Source: Polaromonas sp. (GTDB lineage: Bacteria > Pseudomonadota > Gammaproteobacteria > Burkholderiales > Burkholderiaceae_C). From it: DNA of 42,765 nt. Below, one piece after another: positions 33,797-42,765 of this stretch (position 1 is its first letter; the number at the start of each line of letters is the position of its first letter). The position numbers and the translations under genes are program-made. Location of the stretch: assembly GCA_021737975.1 (NCBI GenBank), contig JAIPCZ010000022.1, positions 1 through 42,765 on the forward strand, given 5' to 3'. The notes under the pieces are model-generated. The model ran no database searches, was not told where the DNA came from, and saw only the letters and a list, made by a program, of their open reading frames with translations.

Positions 33797-33852
33797 GCCA
33801 ATGACCGCCGTCGGGCTGTCAACATTGTGAGCCCGGCGCGTCATGAAACTTG

Positions 33853-33887
33853 AGTCCGGAAGACAGTCACTGCGCTCACCCCGGACT
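33853..33887 (+). terminator. Inverted repeat between gpmI and tctE
   Basis: AGTCCGG (33853-33859) and CCGGACT (33881-33887) pair exactly across a 21-base loop, followed on the plus strand by a T-rich stretch ending GATTTTAAAAG. This lies 57 bases after gpmI and just before the convergent tctE end, so it may end both transcripts. An imperfect second repeat, CGGGCT/AGCCCG, lies at 33812-33835. Confidence 0.45.
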
Positions 33888-33905
33888 GCTTCTGATTTTA
33901 AAAGC

Positions 33906-35372
33906 TCATGTGTCGATACCGATCCCATTCTGGGCTGCGGGAAGAACAATCGCCGGCCAATGCAGCGTCACTGTGAGCCCAGGGGCAGCCGGGTCTGAGT
34001 GGGTGTTGCTCAAGCTTAAAGTCCCGCCATGGCGCTCAAGCACGGCCTTGGCAATGGCCAGGCCCAGGCCCGAGCCGCTGGCCGGGCTGCTGCCCCGGAA
34101 AAAGCGCTTTCCGGCCTGTGCAAGTTCGTCCTGTGACATGCCCGGGCCGTTGTCGATCACTCGCAGGACGGCCTGTTGGCCGCACCCTGTGGCCCCATTT
34201 GACGGCTCAACACCGGCTTGCACCGTCACTTTGGCCCCGACTGGCGTGTGGTGCAGGGCGTTGTGCAGCACATTGACCAGCGCTTCCTGGAGCAAGCCCG
34301 CGTGCGCGTTGACTTCTGTGCGCGCGTCACCCAGGGGCTCAAAACCCAGGTCAATTTGCTTCTGGCGCGCCGCTGGCCAGGCGGCGCGCGTGACCTCTTG
34401 CGCCAATGCGACCAGGTTGCAGGGCGCCATCCGCCATTCGGTGGTGTCGGCGCGCGCCAGGGACAGCATCTGGTTGGTCTGCCGCACGGTTTCTTCGACC
34501 TGCAGTTTGATCGCCACGAGGGCCTGTTTCATCAACGCCGGGTCGGGTTCACGCAGGGCAAAACCGACCTGCGTGGCCAGCGTGGTCAAAGGCGTTCGCA
34601 ACTGGTGCGAGGCATCGTCCATGAACATTCTGCGCGCCTCCATCGCCTCACGGTAACGCTTCACGTGGTGGTTGATGGCTTCGACCAGCGGCTGCACGTC
34701 ATCGGCGATGTTGTGGCCGTCCAGCGGGGTCAGGTCTTGCGGGTCGCGCTGCATGACGTCCTGGCGCAGGCGCTGCAGCGGACGCAGCGACCAGTTCACC
34801 GCAGCGACCAGCAGCGCCACACCTGCGAGCAGCAGCAAGGCATCGCGCGCGAGCGTCTCCAACACCAGGCGACGGGTGAAATCCTGCCGACTTTCCAGGG
34901 TTTCGCCAATCTGGATCACCACCTGGCTGGAGTTGGAACCGCCGGAGAGCGGCCTGGCCAGCGCGCGCGCATAGGAACCCAGCCGGATCGGTTCACCGTA
35001 ATACATCGCGTCGCTGAACTGCGGTTGGCCATTGACCAGAGGCCGGGTTGGCGCGGGCAGGTCGGCGTTGCCGATTTCAACCAAGCCGTCACCGCTGGCC
35101 ACGCGGTAAAACACCCGGCCGTTGGCGGTCAGCTCAAAAAACTCCAGCATGCGGTAGGGTAGTTCCACCGACAAGCCACCACTCGCAGTGGAGATGTTGG
35201 CATCCATGGACTTGATTGCCCCCAGCAGCGAGCGGTCATAGGCGGCATTGGCAGCCCCCAGAGCGGTGCGCCAGCTCACCACAATCTCCAGCCCCATCAC
35301 CAGCAGCACGCCGGGCAGCAGCACCAACAGCAGCGTGCGGCGCAGGCTCAGCCGGTGAAGGGCATCAAGCAT
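33906..35372 (-). CDS. tctE: Sensor histidine kinase, TctE-like
   Basis: A 488-residue inner-membrane kinase. Membrane helices at about 12-32 and 177-194 bracket a periplasmic sensor of about 140 residues; then HAMP-like linker, phospho-acceptor motif DDASHQLRTPLT with His256, N box QEALVNVLHNALHH, and ATP-lid motifs VIDNGPGM and GSGLGLAIA. Together with TctD it would sense external tricarboxylate and control tctCBA. The ATG overlaps the tctD stop by one base, so the pair is translationally coupled. It lies one gene (gpmI) away from tctC. Confidence 0.9.
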   Translation of the reverse strand: MLDALHRLSLRRTLLLVLLPGVLLVMGLEIVVSWRTALGAANAAYDRSLLGAIKSMDANISTASGGLSVELPYRMLEFFELTANGRVFYRVASGDGLVEIGNADLPAPTRPLVNGQPQFSDAMYYGEPIRLGSYARALARPLSGGSNSSQVVIQIGETLESRQDFTRRLVLETLARDALLLLAGVALLVAAVNWSLRPLQRLRQDVMQRDPQDLTPLDGHNIADDVQPLVEAINHHVKRYREAMEARRMFMDDASHQLRTPLTTLATQVGFALREPDPALMKQALVAIKLQVEETVRQTNQMLSLARADTTEWRMAPCNLVALAQEVTRAAWPAARQKQIDLGFEPLGDARTEVNAHAGLLQEALVNVLHNALHHTPVGAKVTVQAGVEPSNGATGCGQQAVLRVIDNGPGMSQDELAQAGKRFFRGSSPASGSGLGLAIAKAVLERHGGTLSLSNTHSDPAAPGLTVTLHWPAIVLPAAQNGIGIDT

Positions 35373-36037
35373 CAGGTGCTCTCCAGCACATAGCCCAGGC
35401 CGCGCAGCGTGGTGATATGCAGGGGGGTGTTTTCCAGCCGCTTGCGCAGCCGGTGCACGAGCACCTCGATGGCCTCGGGCTGCACGTCGACCTCGTCGGA
35501 AAACACGCGTTCCAGCAGGTCGCGCTTGGACAGAGGTTCACCGCTTCGTTGCACCAGGGCGCACAGCGTCGCGTGTTCGCGCGGGGTCAGGTTCATGGGC
35601 ACATGCTTGAGCAGCAACTGGCGGGTGACCGGGTCATAAACCAGCGGCCCGCAGGAAAAACGGGGGTGATCGCTGCCACGCGATCGGCGGATCAGCGCCA
35701 GCAGGCGGGCTTCCAGTTCGGCCAACTCGAACGGCTTTGCCAGAAAGTCGTCAGCGCCTTCGCGCAGGGTGCTGACACGTTCGATGAGTGAATCGCGCGC
35801 GGTCAGGATCAGCACTGGCAGGCGTTGATCGGCATCGCGCAGATCAGCCAGCACGTCATGGCCGTCGCGCCCGGGCAGACCCAAGTCGAGGATCAGCGCG
35901 TCGTAACGGGTTGACTTGAGGCTTTGGCGCACCAGCCGGCCATCGTTGACCCAGTCGACCTGGAACTGGCTTTGTTGCAGCGCCTGAACCAGCCAGGTCG
36001 CCAGCGCCTGCTCGTCTTCAGCCAAAAGAATGCGCAT
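35372..36037 (-). CDS. tctD: Response regulator, OmpR class, TctD-like
   Basis: A 221-residue two-domain regulator. The receiver carries the acidic pocket AEDE near the N-terminus, the phosphorylation site Asp51 (LILDLGLPG) and Lys101 (AKPF); the C-terminal winged helix-turn-helix has NLTPREHATLCAL, and EVLVHRLRKRL with TLRGLGYVL at the end. Paired with the downstream kinase gene. The likely target is the tctC promoter region, about 4 kb away in this window beyond gpmI. Confidence 0.9.
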   Translation of the reverse strand: MRILLAEDEQALATWLVQALQQSQFQVDWVNDGRLVRQSLKSTRYDALILDLGLPGRDGHDVLADLRDADQRLPVLILTARDSLIERVSTLREGADDFLAKPFELAELEARLLALIRRSRGSDHPRFSCGPLVYDPVTRQLLLKHVPMNLTPREHATLCALVQRSGEPLSKRDLLERVFSDEVDVQPEAIEVLVHRLRKRLENTPLHITTLRGLGYVLEST

Positions 36038-36108
36038 GGGTTGAGGGAGTTGGAATGGAGGCTGAAGTTTAAGACCTACAGGTGTCAGGCCTCAACGCGC
36101 AGAACCGC

Positions 36109-37161
36109 TCAATTGCGGGCCAGCCACGCCGTCACCCTGGGGCCCAGCACCAGCACCATCAAAAATCGCACCAGTTGCATGGCCATGACAAAGCTGGCGT
36201 CGACCGCGCTGGTGGCGGCGATCACGGCCACCGAATCGGCGCCGCCCGGGCTGGTCGCCAGGTAGGCTGTGAGTGGCGCCACGCCGGCCAGCAGCACCAA
36301 TAGCAGCGCCAGCACCAGGCCCAGGCCCATCAGGGCAGCAATGGCTGCCAGCACCATGGGCAGGGCCTGCCAGGCGTGCTGCAAAATGTCACGGGTGAAG
36401 CGCAAGCCCACGCTCCAGCCGATCAGGGCGTAAGCGAGCACCAGCAGCGCCGGCGGCAACTCGATGACCAGCACACCCAGCGCCTGCAAAGTCATGCCGC
36501 AGACCAGCGCCAGCACCAGACCGCCGGCCGGAATTTTCCAGCGCTGTGCCGCCACTGCCGACGCAATGATCAGCAGCAGGGTGGCTCCCAGGTGGTGCAG
36601 GTGCTGCGCGTCCGTGGTCGGGTCGGGCAGGGAGGACACGGCAGGCATCGCCGTCACGGTCATCGCCAGATGCGCCACGCCGGCCGCCACGGCAGTGACG
36701 AGCACGACACGCGTGTACTGCATGAAGGCGACCAGGCGCATGTCGGCGCCGTGGCTCCCGGCCATCAGCACCATGGCCGAGGCCGCGCCCGGCGCAATGC
36801 CCCACAGCGCCGTGGTGCCGGGCAACACCTTGCGGCGCACCAGCAGCCAGCCGAGCAGGCCGGCGGCGCCGATCACCAGCAGGTTGATGCCCAAAAACAG
36901 CGGCCAATCCGACAGCACCCGGGTCAGTGCCGGCGGCCGCATGCTTTGGGCCATCAGGCAGCCCAGCACCGCTTGCGCCAGCATGAAAAACGGTTTGGGC
37001 AGGTCCATCTGCCCCCACTGCACCGATATCAGGATACCGCCCACCATACAACCCAGCAAGACCCCGGCGGGGAAGTGCAGCGCGTGCAAAATGCCGCCCA
37101 GCAAGCCGCTGAGCAAGACCAAGGCCAGCCAGCGCCAGCGTTGCGGGAGGACGGGGCTCAC
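36109..37161 (-). CDS. AbrB-family (COG3180) membrane protein
   Basis: A 350-residue very hydrophobic protein with about ten or eleven membrane segments. The family's duplicated motif is visible: WGIAPGAASAMVLMAGSHGAD with TALWG before it, and YLATSPGGADSVAVIAATS in the second half. Members are annotated as AbrB or, misleadingly, as ammonia monooxygenase; the function is uncertain, possibly small-molecule export. The start is GTG 37161, whose GTGA overlaps the metW stop by four bases, so it is translated with metXW. Confidence 0.82.
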   Translation of the reverse strand: MSPVLPQRWRWLALVLLSGLLGGILHALHFPAGVLLGCMVGGILISVQWGQMDLPKPFFMLAQAVLGCLMAQSMRPPALTRVLSDWPLFLGINLLVIGAAGLLGWLLVRRKVLPGTTALWGIAPGAASAMVLMAGSHGADMRLVAFMQYTRVVLVTAVAAGVAHLAMTVTAMPAVSSLPDPTTDAQHLHHLGATLLLIIASAVAAQRWKIPAGGLVLALVCGMTLQALGVLVIELPPALLVLAYALIGWSVGLRFTRDILQHAWQALPMVLAAIAALMGLGLVLALLLVLLAGVAPLTAYLATSPGGADSVAVIAATSAVDASFVMAMQLVRFLMVLVLGPRVTAWLARN

Positions 37162-37745
37162 CGGGAGAGCGTGTACACCGAGGTGCCGGCCAGCAAATTG
37201 GGCAGCAGGCGCACCACCTTGCCGTCCTGCAGCCCGAAGCTGTCCTGCACCAGCAGGCGATTGCGGCTGGCCAGCACACCGAGGTCGGCGTGGGTGCCAA
37301 CGCGGATATTGGGCGTGTCAAACCATTGGTAAGGCAGGCGCTTGGTCACCGGCATGCGCCCGCCGAGCACGCTCAGGCGGTTCGGCCAGTGGGCAAAATT
37401 GGGGAAGGCGACAATGCCCAGACGCCCCACGCGCACGGTCTCGAGCAACATCACCTCGGCGTTGCGCAGGTGTTGCAGGGTGTCGATTTGCAGCACCACG
37501 TCAAAGCTGGCGTCCTCGAAAGTGGACAGGCCCTCGTCGAGGTTGAGCTGGATCACGTTGACGCCGCGCTTGACGCAGGCCTGCACATTGGCATCGTCGA
37601 TCTCGACGCCGTAGCCGCTGCAGCCGCGCGCCTGGATCAGGTGCGCCAGCATGGCGCCGTTGCCGCAGCCCAGGTCGAGCACGCGCGAGCCCGGTGGCAC
37701 CAGTTCGGCAATGGCCAGCTGGGTGGCGTTGACGTTGACGCTCAT
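37158..37745 (-). CDS. metW: MetW methyltransferase-like protein
   Basis: A 195-residue class I SAM-methyltransferase fold protein with [14 protein letters not shown] near the N-terminus and [13 protein letters not shown] in the middle, the MetW blocks. In Proteobacteria MetW always accompanies the MetXS type of homoserine acyltransferase and is needed for its full activity. Its ATG overlaps the metX stop (ATGA). It is followed by the AbrB-family gene with another four-base overlap. Confidence 0.93.
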   Translation of the reverse strand: MSVNVNATQLAIAELVPPGSRVLDLGCGNGAMLAHLIQARGCSGYGVEIDDANVQACVKRGVNVIQLNLDEGLSTFEDASFDVVLQIDTLQHLRNAEVMLLETVRVGRLGIVAFPNFAHWPNRLSVLGGRMPVTKRLPYQWFDTPNIRVGTHADLGVLASRNRLLVQDSFGLQDGKVVRLLPNLLAGTSVYTLSR

Positions 37746-38890
37746 GGGGCCTCCCCGGCCGGCTTGACAACACTGTTGAAATAGGAGCGTATGACACCCG
37801 TGTAGCGGGCGTCATCGAGCAAAAAGGCGTCGTGCCCGTGCGGCGCGTTGATCTCGGCGTAACTCACGTCGCGTCTGTTGTCGAGCAGCGCCTTGACGAT
37901 CTCGCGGCTGCGCTTGGGGGCAAAGCGCCAGTCGGTGGTAAAGCTCACCAGCAGGAATTTGGACGTGGCACGCGCCAGCGCCAGGCTCAGGTTGCCCTCA
38001 AAGGCGCGCGCCGGGTCGAAGTAGTCGAGCGCGCGGGTGATCAGCAGGTAGGTGTTGGCGTCGAAGTAATCGGCGAACTTGTCGCCCTGGTAGCGCAGGT
38101 AACTCTCGATCTGGAACTCGGCCTCCAGCGTGCTGTAGAAGAAATTTCGGTCCTGCTCGCTCTGGCTGCTGGCAATCAGCTGGCGGCCAAACTTCTCGTT
38201 CATTACGTCGTCGCTGAGGTAGGTGATGTGGCCAATCATGCGGGCAATGCGCAGGCCGCGCTTGGGCACCGTGCCCTGCGCATAAAAATTCCCGCCATGA
38301 AAGTCGGGGTCGGTCTGGATGGCGCGCCGGGCCACTTCGTTGAAGGCGATGTTTTCTGCCGTCAGGTTGGGCGCGCTGGCTATCACCACCGCGTGGCGCA
38401 CCCGGTCCGGGTACTGCAGCGCCCAGCTCAGCGCCTGCATGCCGCCGAGGCTGCCACCCATCACGGCGGCCAGCGTCTGAATGCCCAGGGCATCGAGCAG
38501 CCGGGCTTGCGCGTTGACCCAGTCCTCGACCGTGACCACCGGAAAGTCGGCGCCATAGACGCGCCCGGTGTCGGGGTGGGTGTGCATCGGGCCGGTCGAG
38601 CCAAAACACGAGCCCAGGTTGTTCACGCCGATGACAAAAAACTGCTCGGTGTCGAGCGGCTTGCCAGGCCCGATCATGTTGTGCCACCAGCCCTCGGACT
38701 TCTCCTGGCCGGCGTAGGTTCCGGCCACATGGTGCGAGGCGTTCAGGGCGTGGCAGACCAGCACCGCGTTGCTTTTGGCCGCGTTGAGCGTGCCGTAGGT
38801 CTCAAAGCTGAGATCGTATTCCCGAATGGAAGCGCCGCTTTGCAAAGGCAAGGCGGCAGCAAAATGCATGGACTGGGGTGTGACGTTCAT
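37742..38890 (-). CDS. metX: Homoserine O-acyltransferase (MetXS type)
   Basis: A 382-residue alpha/beta-hydrolase that acylates homoserine in methionine synthesis. Seen: [15 protein letters not shown], the block GSCFGSTGP, the nucleophile elbow [14 protein letters not shown] with its Ser, DWRFAPKRS (catalytic Asp region) and [12 protein letters not shown] (catalytic His). Pairing with metW is the mark of the succinyl-CoA-using MetXS form in Proteobacteria, so succinyl rather than acetyl transfer is more likely. ATG 38890. I see no SAM riboswitch in the 57 bases upstream, before the acetyl-CoA hydrolase gene ends. Confidence 0.93.
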   Translation of the reverse strand: MNVTPQSMHFAAALPLQSGASIREYDLSFETYGTLNAAKSNAVLVCHALNASHHVAGTYAGQEKSEGWWHNMIGPGKPLDTEQFFVIGVNNLGSCFGSTGPMHTHPDTGRVYGADFPVVTVEDWVNAQARLLDALGIQTLAAVMGGSLGGMQALSWALQYPDRVRHAVVIASAPNLTAENIAFNEVARRAIQTDPDFHGGNFYAQGTVPKRGLRIARMIGHITYLSDDVMNEKFGRQLIASSQSEQDRNFFYSTLEAEFQIESYLRYQGDKFADYFDANTYLLITRALDYFDPARAFEGNLSLALARATSKFLLVSFTTDWRFAPKRSREIVKALLDNRRDVSYAEINAPHGHDAFLLDDARYTGVIRSYFNSVVKPAGEAP

Positions 38891-38947
38891 AGGTGCGAAG
38901 TAGGACTCGCTTCAAGTATAAAGCGCCCACCCCCCCTTGGCCGACCG

Positions 38948-40243
38948 TTACAGCAGGTTCAGTCGGCGCGCGCCCTCGGTCAGTTCTGCGCGAAAATCCG
39001 GGTGCGCAATGGCGATCATTTCCTGGGCGCGCTGCCGGGCTGATTTGCCGCGCAATTGGGCCACGCCGAATTCGGTGACCACGTAATTGATGTCATTTTT
39101 GCCGGTCGTGACATGGGTGCCCGGCGTCAGCGTGGGCACGATGCGCGTCAAGCTGTCGTCCTTGGCGGTCGAGGGCAGCACGATGAACGACTTGCCGCCC
39201 TGTGAGCGGTTGGCGGCGCGCACAAAGTCCACCTGGCCACCGGTGCCGGAGTAGGGCATCGGCCCCAGGCTTTCCGAGCCGCACTGGCCCAGCAAGTCAA
39301 TCTGCAGGGTGGCATTGATCGACACCAGTTTGTCGTTTTGCGCCGCCAGGTAGGGATCGTTGGTGAAATCTGCGGGGTGCATTTCCAGCGCCGGGTTGCG
39401 TTCCATGAACTGGTACAGCTTTTTCGAGCCGAGCGCGAACGTGGCCACCATTTTTCCGGGCAGGTAGTTCTTCTTGCGGTTGGTAATGGCGCCGCTTTCT
39501 ATCAGGGTCAGAATGCCGTCACCGATCATCTCGGTGTGGATGCCCAGGTCGTGTTTGCCCGAGAGTTGCATCACCACGGCGTCGGGAATGCCGCCATAAC
39601 CAATCTGCAGGGTCGAGCCGTCGTCGATCATGTCGGCCACGTACTTGCCGATGGCCTGCTGCACCGGGCCAATTTTTGGCAAGCCGACTTCCAGCACCGG
39701 CTCGCTGCTCTCCACCAGGGCGCTCACCTGTGAAATGTGGACCTGGCAATTGCCGTGGGCAAACGGCACGTTCGGGTTGACTTCAAGCACGACGGCGCGC
39801 GCCTTTGCCACGGCGGCCATGGTGTAGTCGGCCCCCAGGCTGAGCGAGAAAAAGCCTTTCTCGTCCATCGGCGAGGCCATCGTCAAAACAACATCAGCCG
39901 GGATCTGCCCGCGCTGGATCATGACCGGGATGTCTGAGAAGCTGCAGGGGATGAAGTCGATCGAACCGCTTTGCCCGCCCTTGCGTGACGCGGCGCCAAA
40001 AAAGAAGGCCATGTGGCGTACATGGTCTGCGGTGTCCGCGTCGAAATAATCAAATTTGCGCACCGCCAGGATCTGAGCCACCTTGATGTCCTGGAAGCGA
40101 CGCCGCTGCTTCGACAGGGCTGTCAGCAGCGTCGGCGGCTCGCCGACCCCGGTGGGCACGATGATGAAGTCGCCGTTGCGCAATTGGTCAAGGGCATCTT
40201 CGGGGGTGCATCGTTTGCTTTGGTACAGGGTTTGAAATGACAT
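38948..40243 (-). CDS. Acetyl-CoA hydrolase/4-hydroxybutyrate CoA-transferase family protein
   Basis: A 431-residue class I CoA-transferase. Seen: FIIVPTGVGEPPTLL near the N-terminus, YGGIPDAVVMQL, HTEMIGDG, in which the Glu is the expected acyl-carrying catalytic residue, and SESLGPMPYSGTGGQVDF, the oxyanion glycine loop. By family knowledge it moves CoA between acetyl-CoA and short carboxylates (4-hydroxybutyrate, succinate, butyrate) or hydrolyses acyl-CoA. ATG 40243. Whether it belongs with histidine degradation or methionine neighbours is unclear: it lies between hutC and metX on the same strand with gaps of 181 and 57 bases. Confidence 0.85.
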   Translation of the reverse strand: MSFQTLYQSKRCTPEDALDQLRNGDFIIVPTGVGEPPTLLTALSKQRRRFQDIKVAQILAVRKFDYFDADTADHVRHMAFFFGAASRKGGQSGSIDFIPCSFSDIPVMIQRGQIPADVVLTMASPMDEKGFFSLSLGADYTMAAVAKARAVVLEVNPNVPFAHGNCQVHISQVSALVESSEPVLEVGLPKIGPVQQAIGKYVADMIDDGSTLQIGYGGIPDAVVMQLSGKHDLGIHTEMIGDGILTLIESGAITNRKKNYLPGKMVATFALGSKKLYQFMERNPALEMHPADFTNDPYLAAQNDKLVSINATLQIDLLGQCGSESLGPMPYSGTGGQVDFVRAANRSQGGKSFIVLPSTAKDDSLTRIVPTLTPGTHVTTGKNDINYVVTEFGVAQLRGKSARQRAQEMIAIAHPDFRAELTEGARRLNLL

Positions 40244-40279
40244 AGGGCCTTACAAGTTGAAGGAGGCGCGGGAAATTGT

Positions 40280-40295
40280 GGCTGCGCTTGCAGCC
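40280..40295 (-). promoter_or_regulatory. Hairpin upstream of the CoA-transferase gene
   Basis: GGCTGC-GCTT-GCAGCC is a perfect 6-bp stem with a four-base loop in the 181-base gap between hutC and the CoA-transferase gene, 37 bases before its start codon. It might be a leader structure or end of the hutC transcript; no T-run is attached. The rest of the gap also has a GGCGCA direct repeat around a T5 stretch right after hutC. Confidence 0.35.
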
Positions 40296-40424
40296 AGACA
40301 GCGAAGGCCCGCCGGCGGACGCCACCCTAACATGAAAGCGCACAGCCGTCAAAATGAACCCCGGCAACAACAAGGCGGCCGTTCACTGGATTTGCTTCAG
40401 TGGATGCGCCAAAAATGCGCCGGG

Positions 40425-41171
40425 TCAAAGCTGAAATTTTCCGCCAAAGCTGTAGCGGATACCGGGGTAAACCAGGCGCGCCAGGCTGGCCACATGCGGG
40501 CCGCTGACGGTGCGGCGCGTCATCACCAGGCAGGGCTCGCCGCGTTTTAGCCCCAGGCACCTGGTTTCTTCCGGGCTTGGCAGCGTGGCCTCGATCGAAT
40601 AACTCGCCTCGGTGAGCGGCGCATGTTCCAGCAGATAGCGCGTCGGCGTCGTTTCGGTGAAATCCGCCTCCAGGTAGTTTGGGGCGACCGCCGGATTCAC
40701 ATGCCGGTCTTCCATTTGAATCGGCACACCTTCCTCAAAATGAACCATCACCGAGTGAAACAGCCGGGCGCCGGTGCGCAGCTTGAAGACCTGGGCCATG
40801 GCGGCATCGGCCCGCACCGCCTCCACCCTGATCACCCTCGCGGTGTGCGCGTGTTCTCGTTCCAGGATTTCTTCGTGAATGTCGCGAATTTGCAGCGTGC
40901 TGGAAATACGGTGCAACTGCGCCACCACCGTGCCAGACCCCTTGACCCGTTTCACCACGCCCTCCACGGCCAACTCCTTGACGGCACGGTTGGCCGTCAT
41001 GCGGCTGATGCCAAATTGCGCCTGCAAAGCCGACTCGCTCGGCACGGCGTCACCCGGGCGCCAGCTGCCGTTGTTGATTTGCGCCTTGATAAAGGCTTTG
41101 ACCTGTTCGTAAGCGGGCAAAGATGTGTTGGGCATGCTGGGCAATTGTCTCGAAATTAATTCTTGATTCAT
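40425..41171 (-). CDS. hutC: HutC, GntR-family repressor of histidine utilisation
   Basis: A 248-residue GntR/HutC regulator: N-terminal winged helix (about 18-85) with [21 protein letters not shown] as recognition part, and a C-terminal UTRA ligand domain (about 100-245) with [21 protein letters not shown] and ATLPSPEE. HutC represses hut genes and is released by urocanate, the substrate of the divergent hutU gene. ATG 41171; an ATG at 41135 (MPNTSLPAY) is an alternative that keeps the whole DNA-binding domain. The operator in the gap overlaps the probable hutU promoter. Confidence 0.92.
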   Translation of the reverse strand: MNQELISRQLPSMPNTSLPAYEQVKAFIKAQINNGSWRPGDAVPSESALQAQFGISRMTANRAVKELAVEGVVKRVKGSGTVVAQLHRISSTLQIRDIHEEILEREHAHTARVIRVEAVRADAAMAQVFKLRTGARLFHSVMVHFEEGVPIQMEDRHVNPAVAPNYLEADFTETTPTRYLLEHAPLTEASYSIEATLPSPEETRCLGLKRGEPCLVMTRRTVSGPHVASLARLVYPGIRYSFGGKFQL

Positions 41172-41194
41172 CAGGGTTTACCCGCTGTTTTGTA

Positions 41195-41210
41195 AGTTGT
41201 ATAGACAACT
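41195..41210. promoter_or_regulatory. HutC-type operator palindrome
   Basis: AGTTGT-ATAG-ACAACT, a 6-bp inverted repeat, contains TTGTATAGACAA, close to the TTGTATATACAA-like core known for HutC sites. It lies between hutC and hutU, 24 bases from the hutC start and 46 bases before the hutU ATG. The hexamer TATACT (41210-41215) at its edge could be the hutU -10 box, so binding would block RNA polymerase. Confidence 0.75.
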
Positions 41211-41256
41211 ATACTCGCTTGTCAAACCCTTAACCACCACGTCGAAGAGTTCAACC

Positions 41257-42765
41257 ATGTCCCAATTGTCAACACTTCCTTTTGCCGACAGCCGGGCGCG
41301 TCCGGTGCGCGCACCCCGCGGCAACACGCTGACCTGCGCCAACTGGCAAATTGAGGCGGCCTACCGCATGCTGCAAAACAACCTCGACCCCGAGGTGGCG
41401 GAAAACCCCGACGCCCTGGTGGTTTACGGCGGCATCGGCAAGGCGGCGCGCAACTGGCCTTGTTTTGACGGCATTCTGGACAGCCTCAAGAACCTGAAGG
41501 CCGATGAAACCCTGCTGGTCCAAAGTGGCAAGCCGGTCGGGGTGTTTCGAACCCATGCCGGCGCGCCCCGGGTGCTGATCGCCAACTCCAACCTGGTGCC
41601 CAAGTGGGCGACCTGGGAGCATTTCAACGAGCTCGACCGCAAGGGGCTGATGATGTACGGCCAGATGACGGCGGGCAGCTGGATCTACATTGGCTCGCAA
41701 GGCATCGTGCAGGGCACCTATGAGACCTTTGTCGAGGCCGGCCGCCAGCACTTTGACGGCAATCTGGCCGGGCGCTGGGTGCTGACCGCGGGCCTTGGTG
41801 GCATGGGTGGCGCACAACCGCTGGCAGCCACCTTTGCCGGCGCCTGCTCGCTCAACATCGAATGCCAGCAGAGTTCCATCGACTTCCGCCTGCGCACCCG
41901 CTATGTGGACGAGCAGGCCGCCGACCTGGACGACGCGCTGGCGCGCATCGCCAAATACACGGCCGAGAAAAAGGCCGTTTCCATCGCCCTGTGTGCCAAC
42001 GCGGCAGATGTGGTGCCCGAGCTGGTCAAGCGCGCCCAAGCGGGCGGCATTCGCCCCGACATCGTCACCGACCAGACCTCGGCGCACGACATCATCAACG
42101 GCTACCTGCCCAGCGGCTGGACTGTGGCGCAATGGAAAGCGGCGCAACAGGACCCGGCGCAACACGCCGCCTTGACCCAGGCTGCAGGAGAGTCCTGCGC
42201 CGTCCATGTGCGGGCCATGCTCGACTTCCACGCCATGGGCATCCCCACCGTGGACTACGGCAACAACCTGCGCCAGGTGGCCAAAGACTACGGTGTGGCC
42301 AACGCGTTTGACTACCCCGGCTTTGTGCCCGCCTATGTGCGCCCGCTGTTCTGCCGGGGTGTCGGCCCGTTCCGCTGGGTGGCTTTGAGCGGCGACCCGG
42401 AGGACATCAGGAAGACCGACGCCAAGATGAAAGAACTGTTCCCTAACAACGCCGGTCTGCACCGCTGGCTCGACATGGCCGAGGAGCGCATCGCCTTCCA
42501 GGGCTTGCCCGCACGCATCTGCTGGATCGGCCTCGGCGAGCGCCACCTGGCCGGTCTGGCCTTCAACGCCATGGTGGCCAGCGGCGAGCTCAAGGGCCCG
42601 ATCGTGATTGGTCGTGACCACCTCGACAGCGGCTCCGTGGCCTCCCCCAACCGGGAAACCGAGGCCATGCAGGACGGCAGCGATGCGGTGAGTGACTGGC
42701 CGCTGCTCAACGCCCTGCTCAACACCACGAGCGGCGCCACATGGGTCAGCCTGCACCACGGCGGC
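41257..42765 (+). CDS. hutU: Urocanate hydratase (partial, cut by window end)
   Basis: An open frame of 503 codons from ATG 41257 that runs off the window; urocanases are about 555-560 residues, so roughly the last tenth is missing. Seen: [36 protein letters not shown] (the NAD-binding loop), DQTSAHD, and [10 protein letters not shown] with the catalytic-site cysteine. The enzyme uses tightly bound NAD+ as an electrophile to hydrate urocanate, the second step of histidine breakdown. Divergent from hutC. Other hut genes (hutH, hutI, hutF/G) are presumably further downstream. Confidence 0.96.
   Translation, partial: MSQLSTLPFADSRARPVRAPRGNTLTCANWQIEAAYRMLQNNLDPEVAENPDALVVYGGIGKAARNWPCFDGILDSLKNLKADETLLVQSGKPVGVFRTHAGAPRVLIANSNLVPKWATWEHFNELDRKGLMMYGQMTAGSWIYIGSQGIVQGTYETFVEAGRQHFDGNLAGRWVLTAGLGGMGGAQPLAATFAGACSLNIECQQSSIDFRLRTRYVDEQAADLDDALARIAKYTAEKKAVSIALCANAADVVPELVKRAQAGGIRPDIVTDQTSAHDIINGYLPSGWTVAQWKAAQQDPAQHAALTQAAGESCAVHVRAMLDFHAMGIPTVDYGNNLRQVAKDYGVANAFDYPGFVPAYVRPLFCRGVGPFRWVALSGDPEDIRKTDAKMKELFPNNAGLHRWLDMAEERIAFQGLPARICWIGLGERHLAGLAFNAMVASGELKGPIVIGRDHLDSGSVASPNRETEAMQDGSDAVSDWPLLNALLNTTSGATWVSLHHGG

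Noticed and set aside
38891-38947. SAM riboswitch upstream of metX
   Set aside because: Only 57 bases separate the genes, with no pseudoknot-like pattern visible.

Overview
The window is GC-rich, gene-dense chromosomal DNA from a Gram-negative bacterium. LptD, SurA, the MetX-MetW pair, TctCBA/TctDE, a HutC/urocanase pair and the style of the proteins point to a betaproteobacterium of the Burkholderiales, most likely Comamonadaceae (Rhodoferax/Polaromonas-like). That placement is inferred from gene content; there is no rRNA here. I see no tRNA, rRNA, CRISPR array, prophage or intact insertion sequence.

Layout. 1-620: the 3' end of a DmsC/NrfD-like membrane anchor, then a gene-poor stretch with a decayed universal-stress-protein-like frame. 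621-2348 (+): a tartrate-dehydrogenase-type oxidative decarboxylase and a GDT1-family cation exporter. 2356-5432 (-): a DHH/DHHA1 phosphoesterase followed by a membrane HD-GYP protein, possibly successive steps in cyclic-di-GMP breakdown. 5507-13290: a TetR regulator divergent from an eight-gene, largely overlapping operon (FAD oxidoreductase, DUF1365, cyclopropane-synthase-like methyltransferase, chalcone-isomerase-like protein, MFS carrier, DUF3833 lipoprotein, SDR, SnoaL-like). This is the conserved fatty-acid-modification set that elsewhere lies under sigma-E/ChrR control.

13426-16331: a glutamine-synthetase-like enzyme, a small exported protein and a prolyl aminopeptidase (-). 16533-20961 (+): an oxidative-stress electron chain made of a rubrerythrin without rubredoxin domain, a separate 54-residue rubredoxin, a rubredoxin reductase, then the malic enzyme MaeB. 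21138-22201 (+): a secreted RNase Sa/barnase-type ribonuclease and a long barstar-like inhibitor. 22183-26722 (-): lptD-surA-rsmA for outer-membrane assembly and ribosome maturation. 26800-28690 (+): amgK-like sugar kinase and rsmE.

28680-36037: a tripartite tricarboxylate transporter (tctC-tctB-tctA, -) and its two-component system (tctD-tctE, -), separated by gpmI on the + strand. 36109-38890 (-): metX-metW-AbrB-family membrane protein, tightly overlapping. 38948-40243 (-): a CoA-transferase/hydrolase. 40425-42765: hutC (-) divergent from hutU (+, cut by the window end), with a HutC-type palindrome between them.

The parts most worth following up are the TetR-governed lipid-modification operon with its own inverted repeat, the RNase-barstar pair, the DHH/HD-GYP pair, and an LptD whose mature part has only two cysteines.
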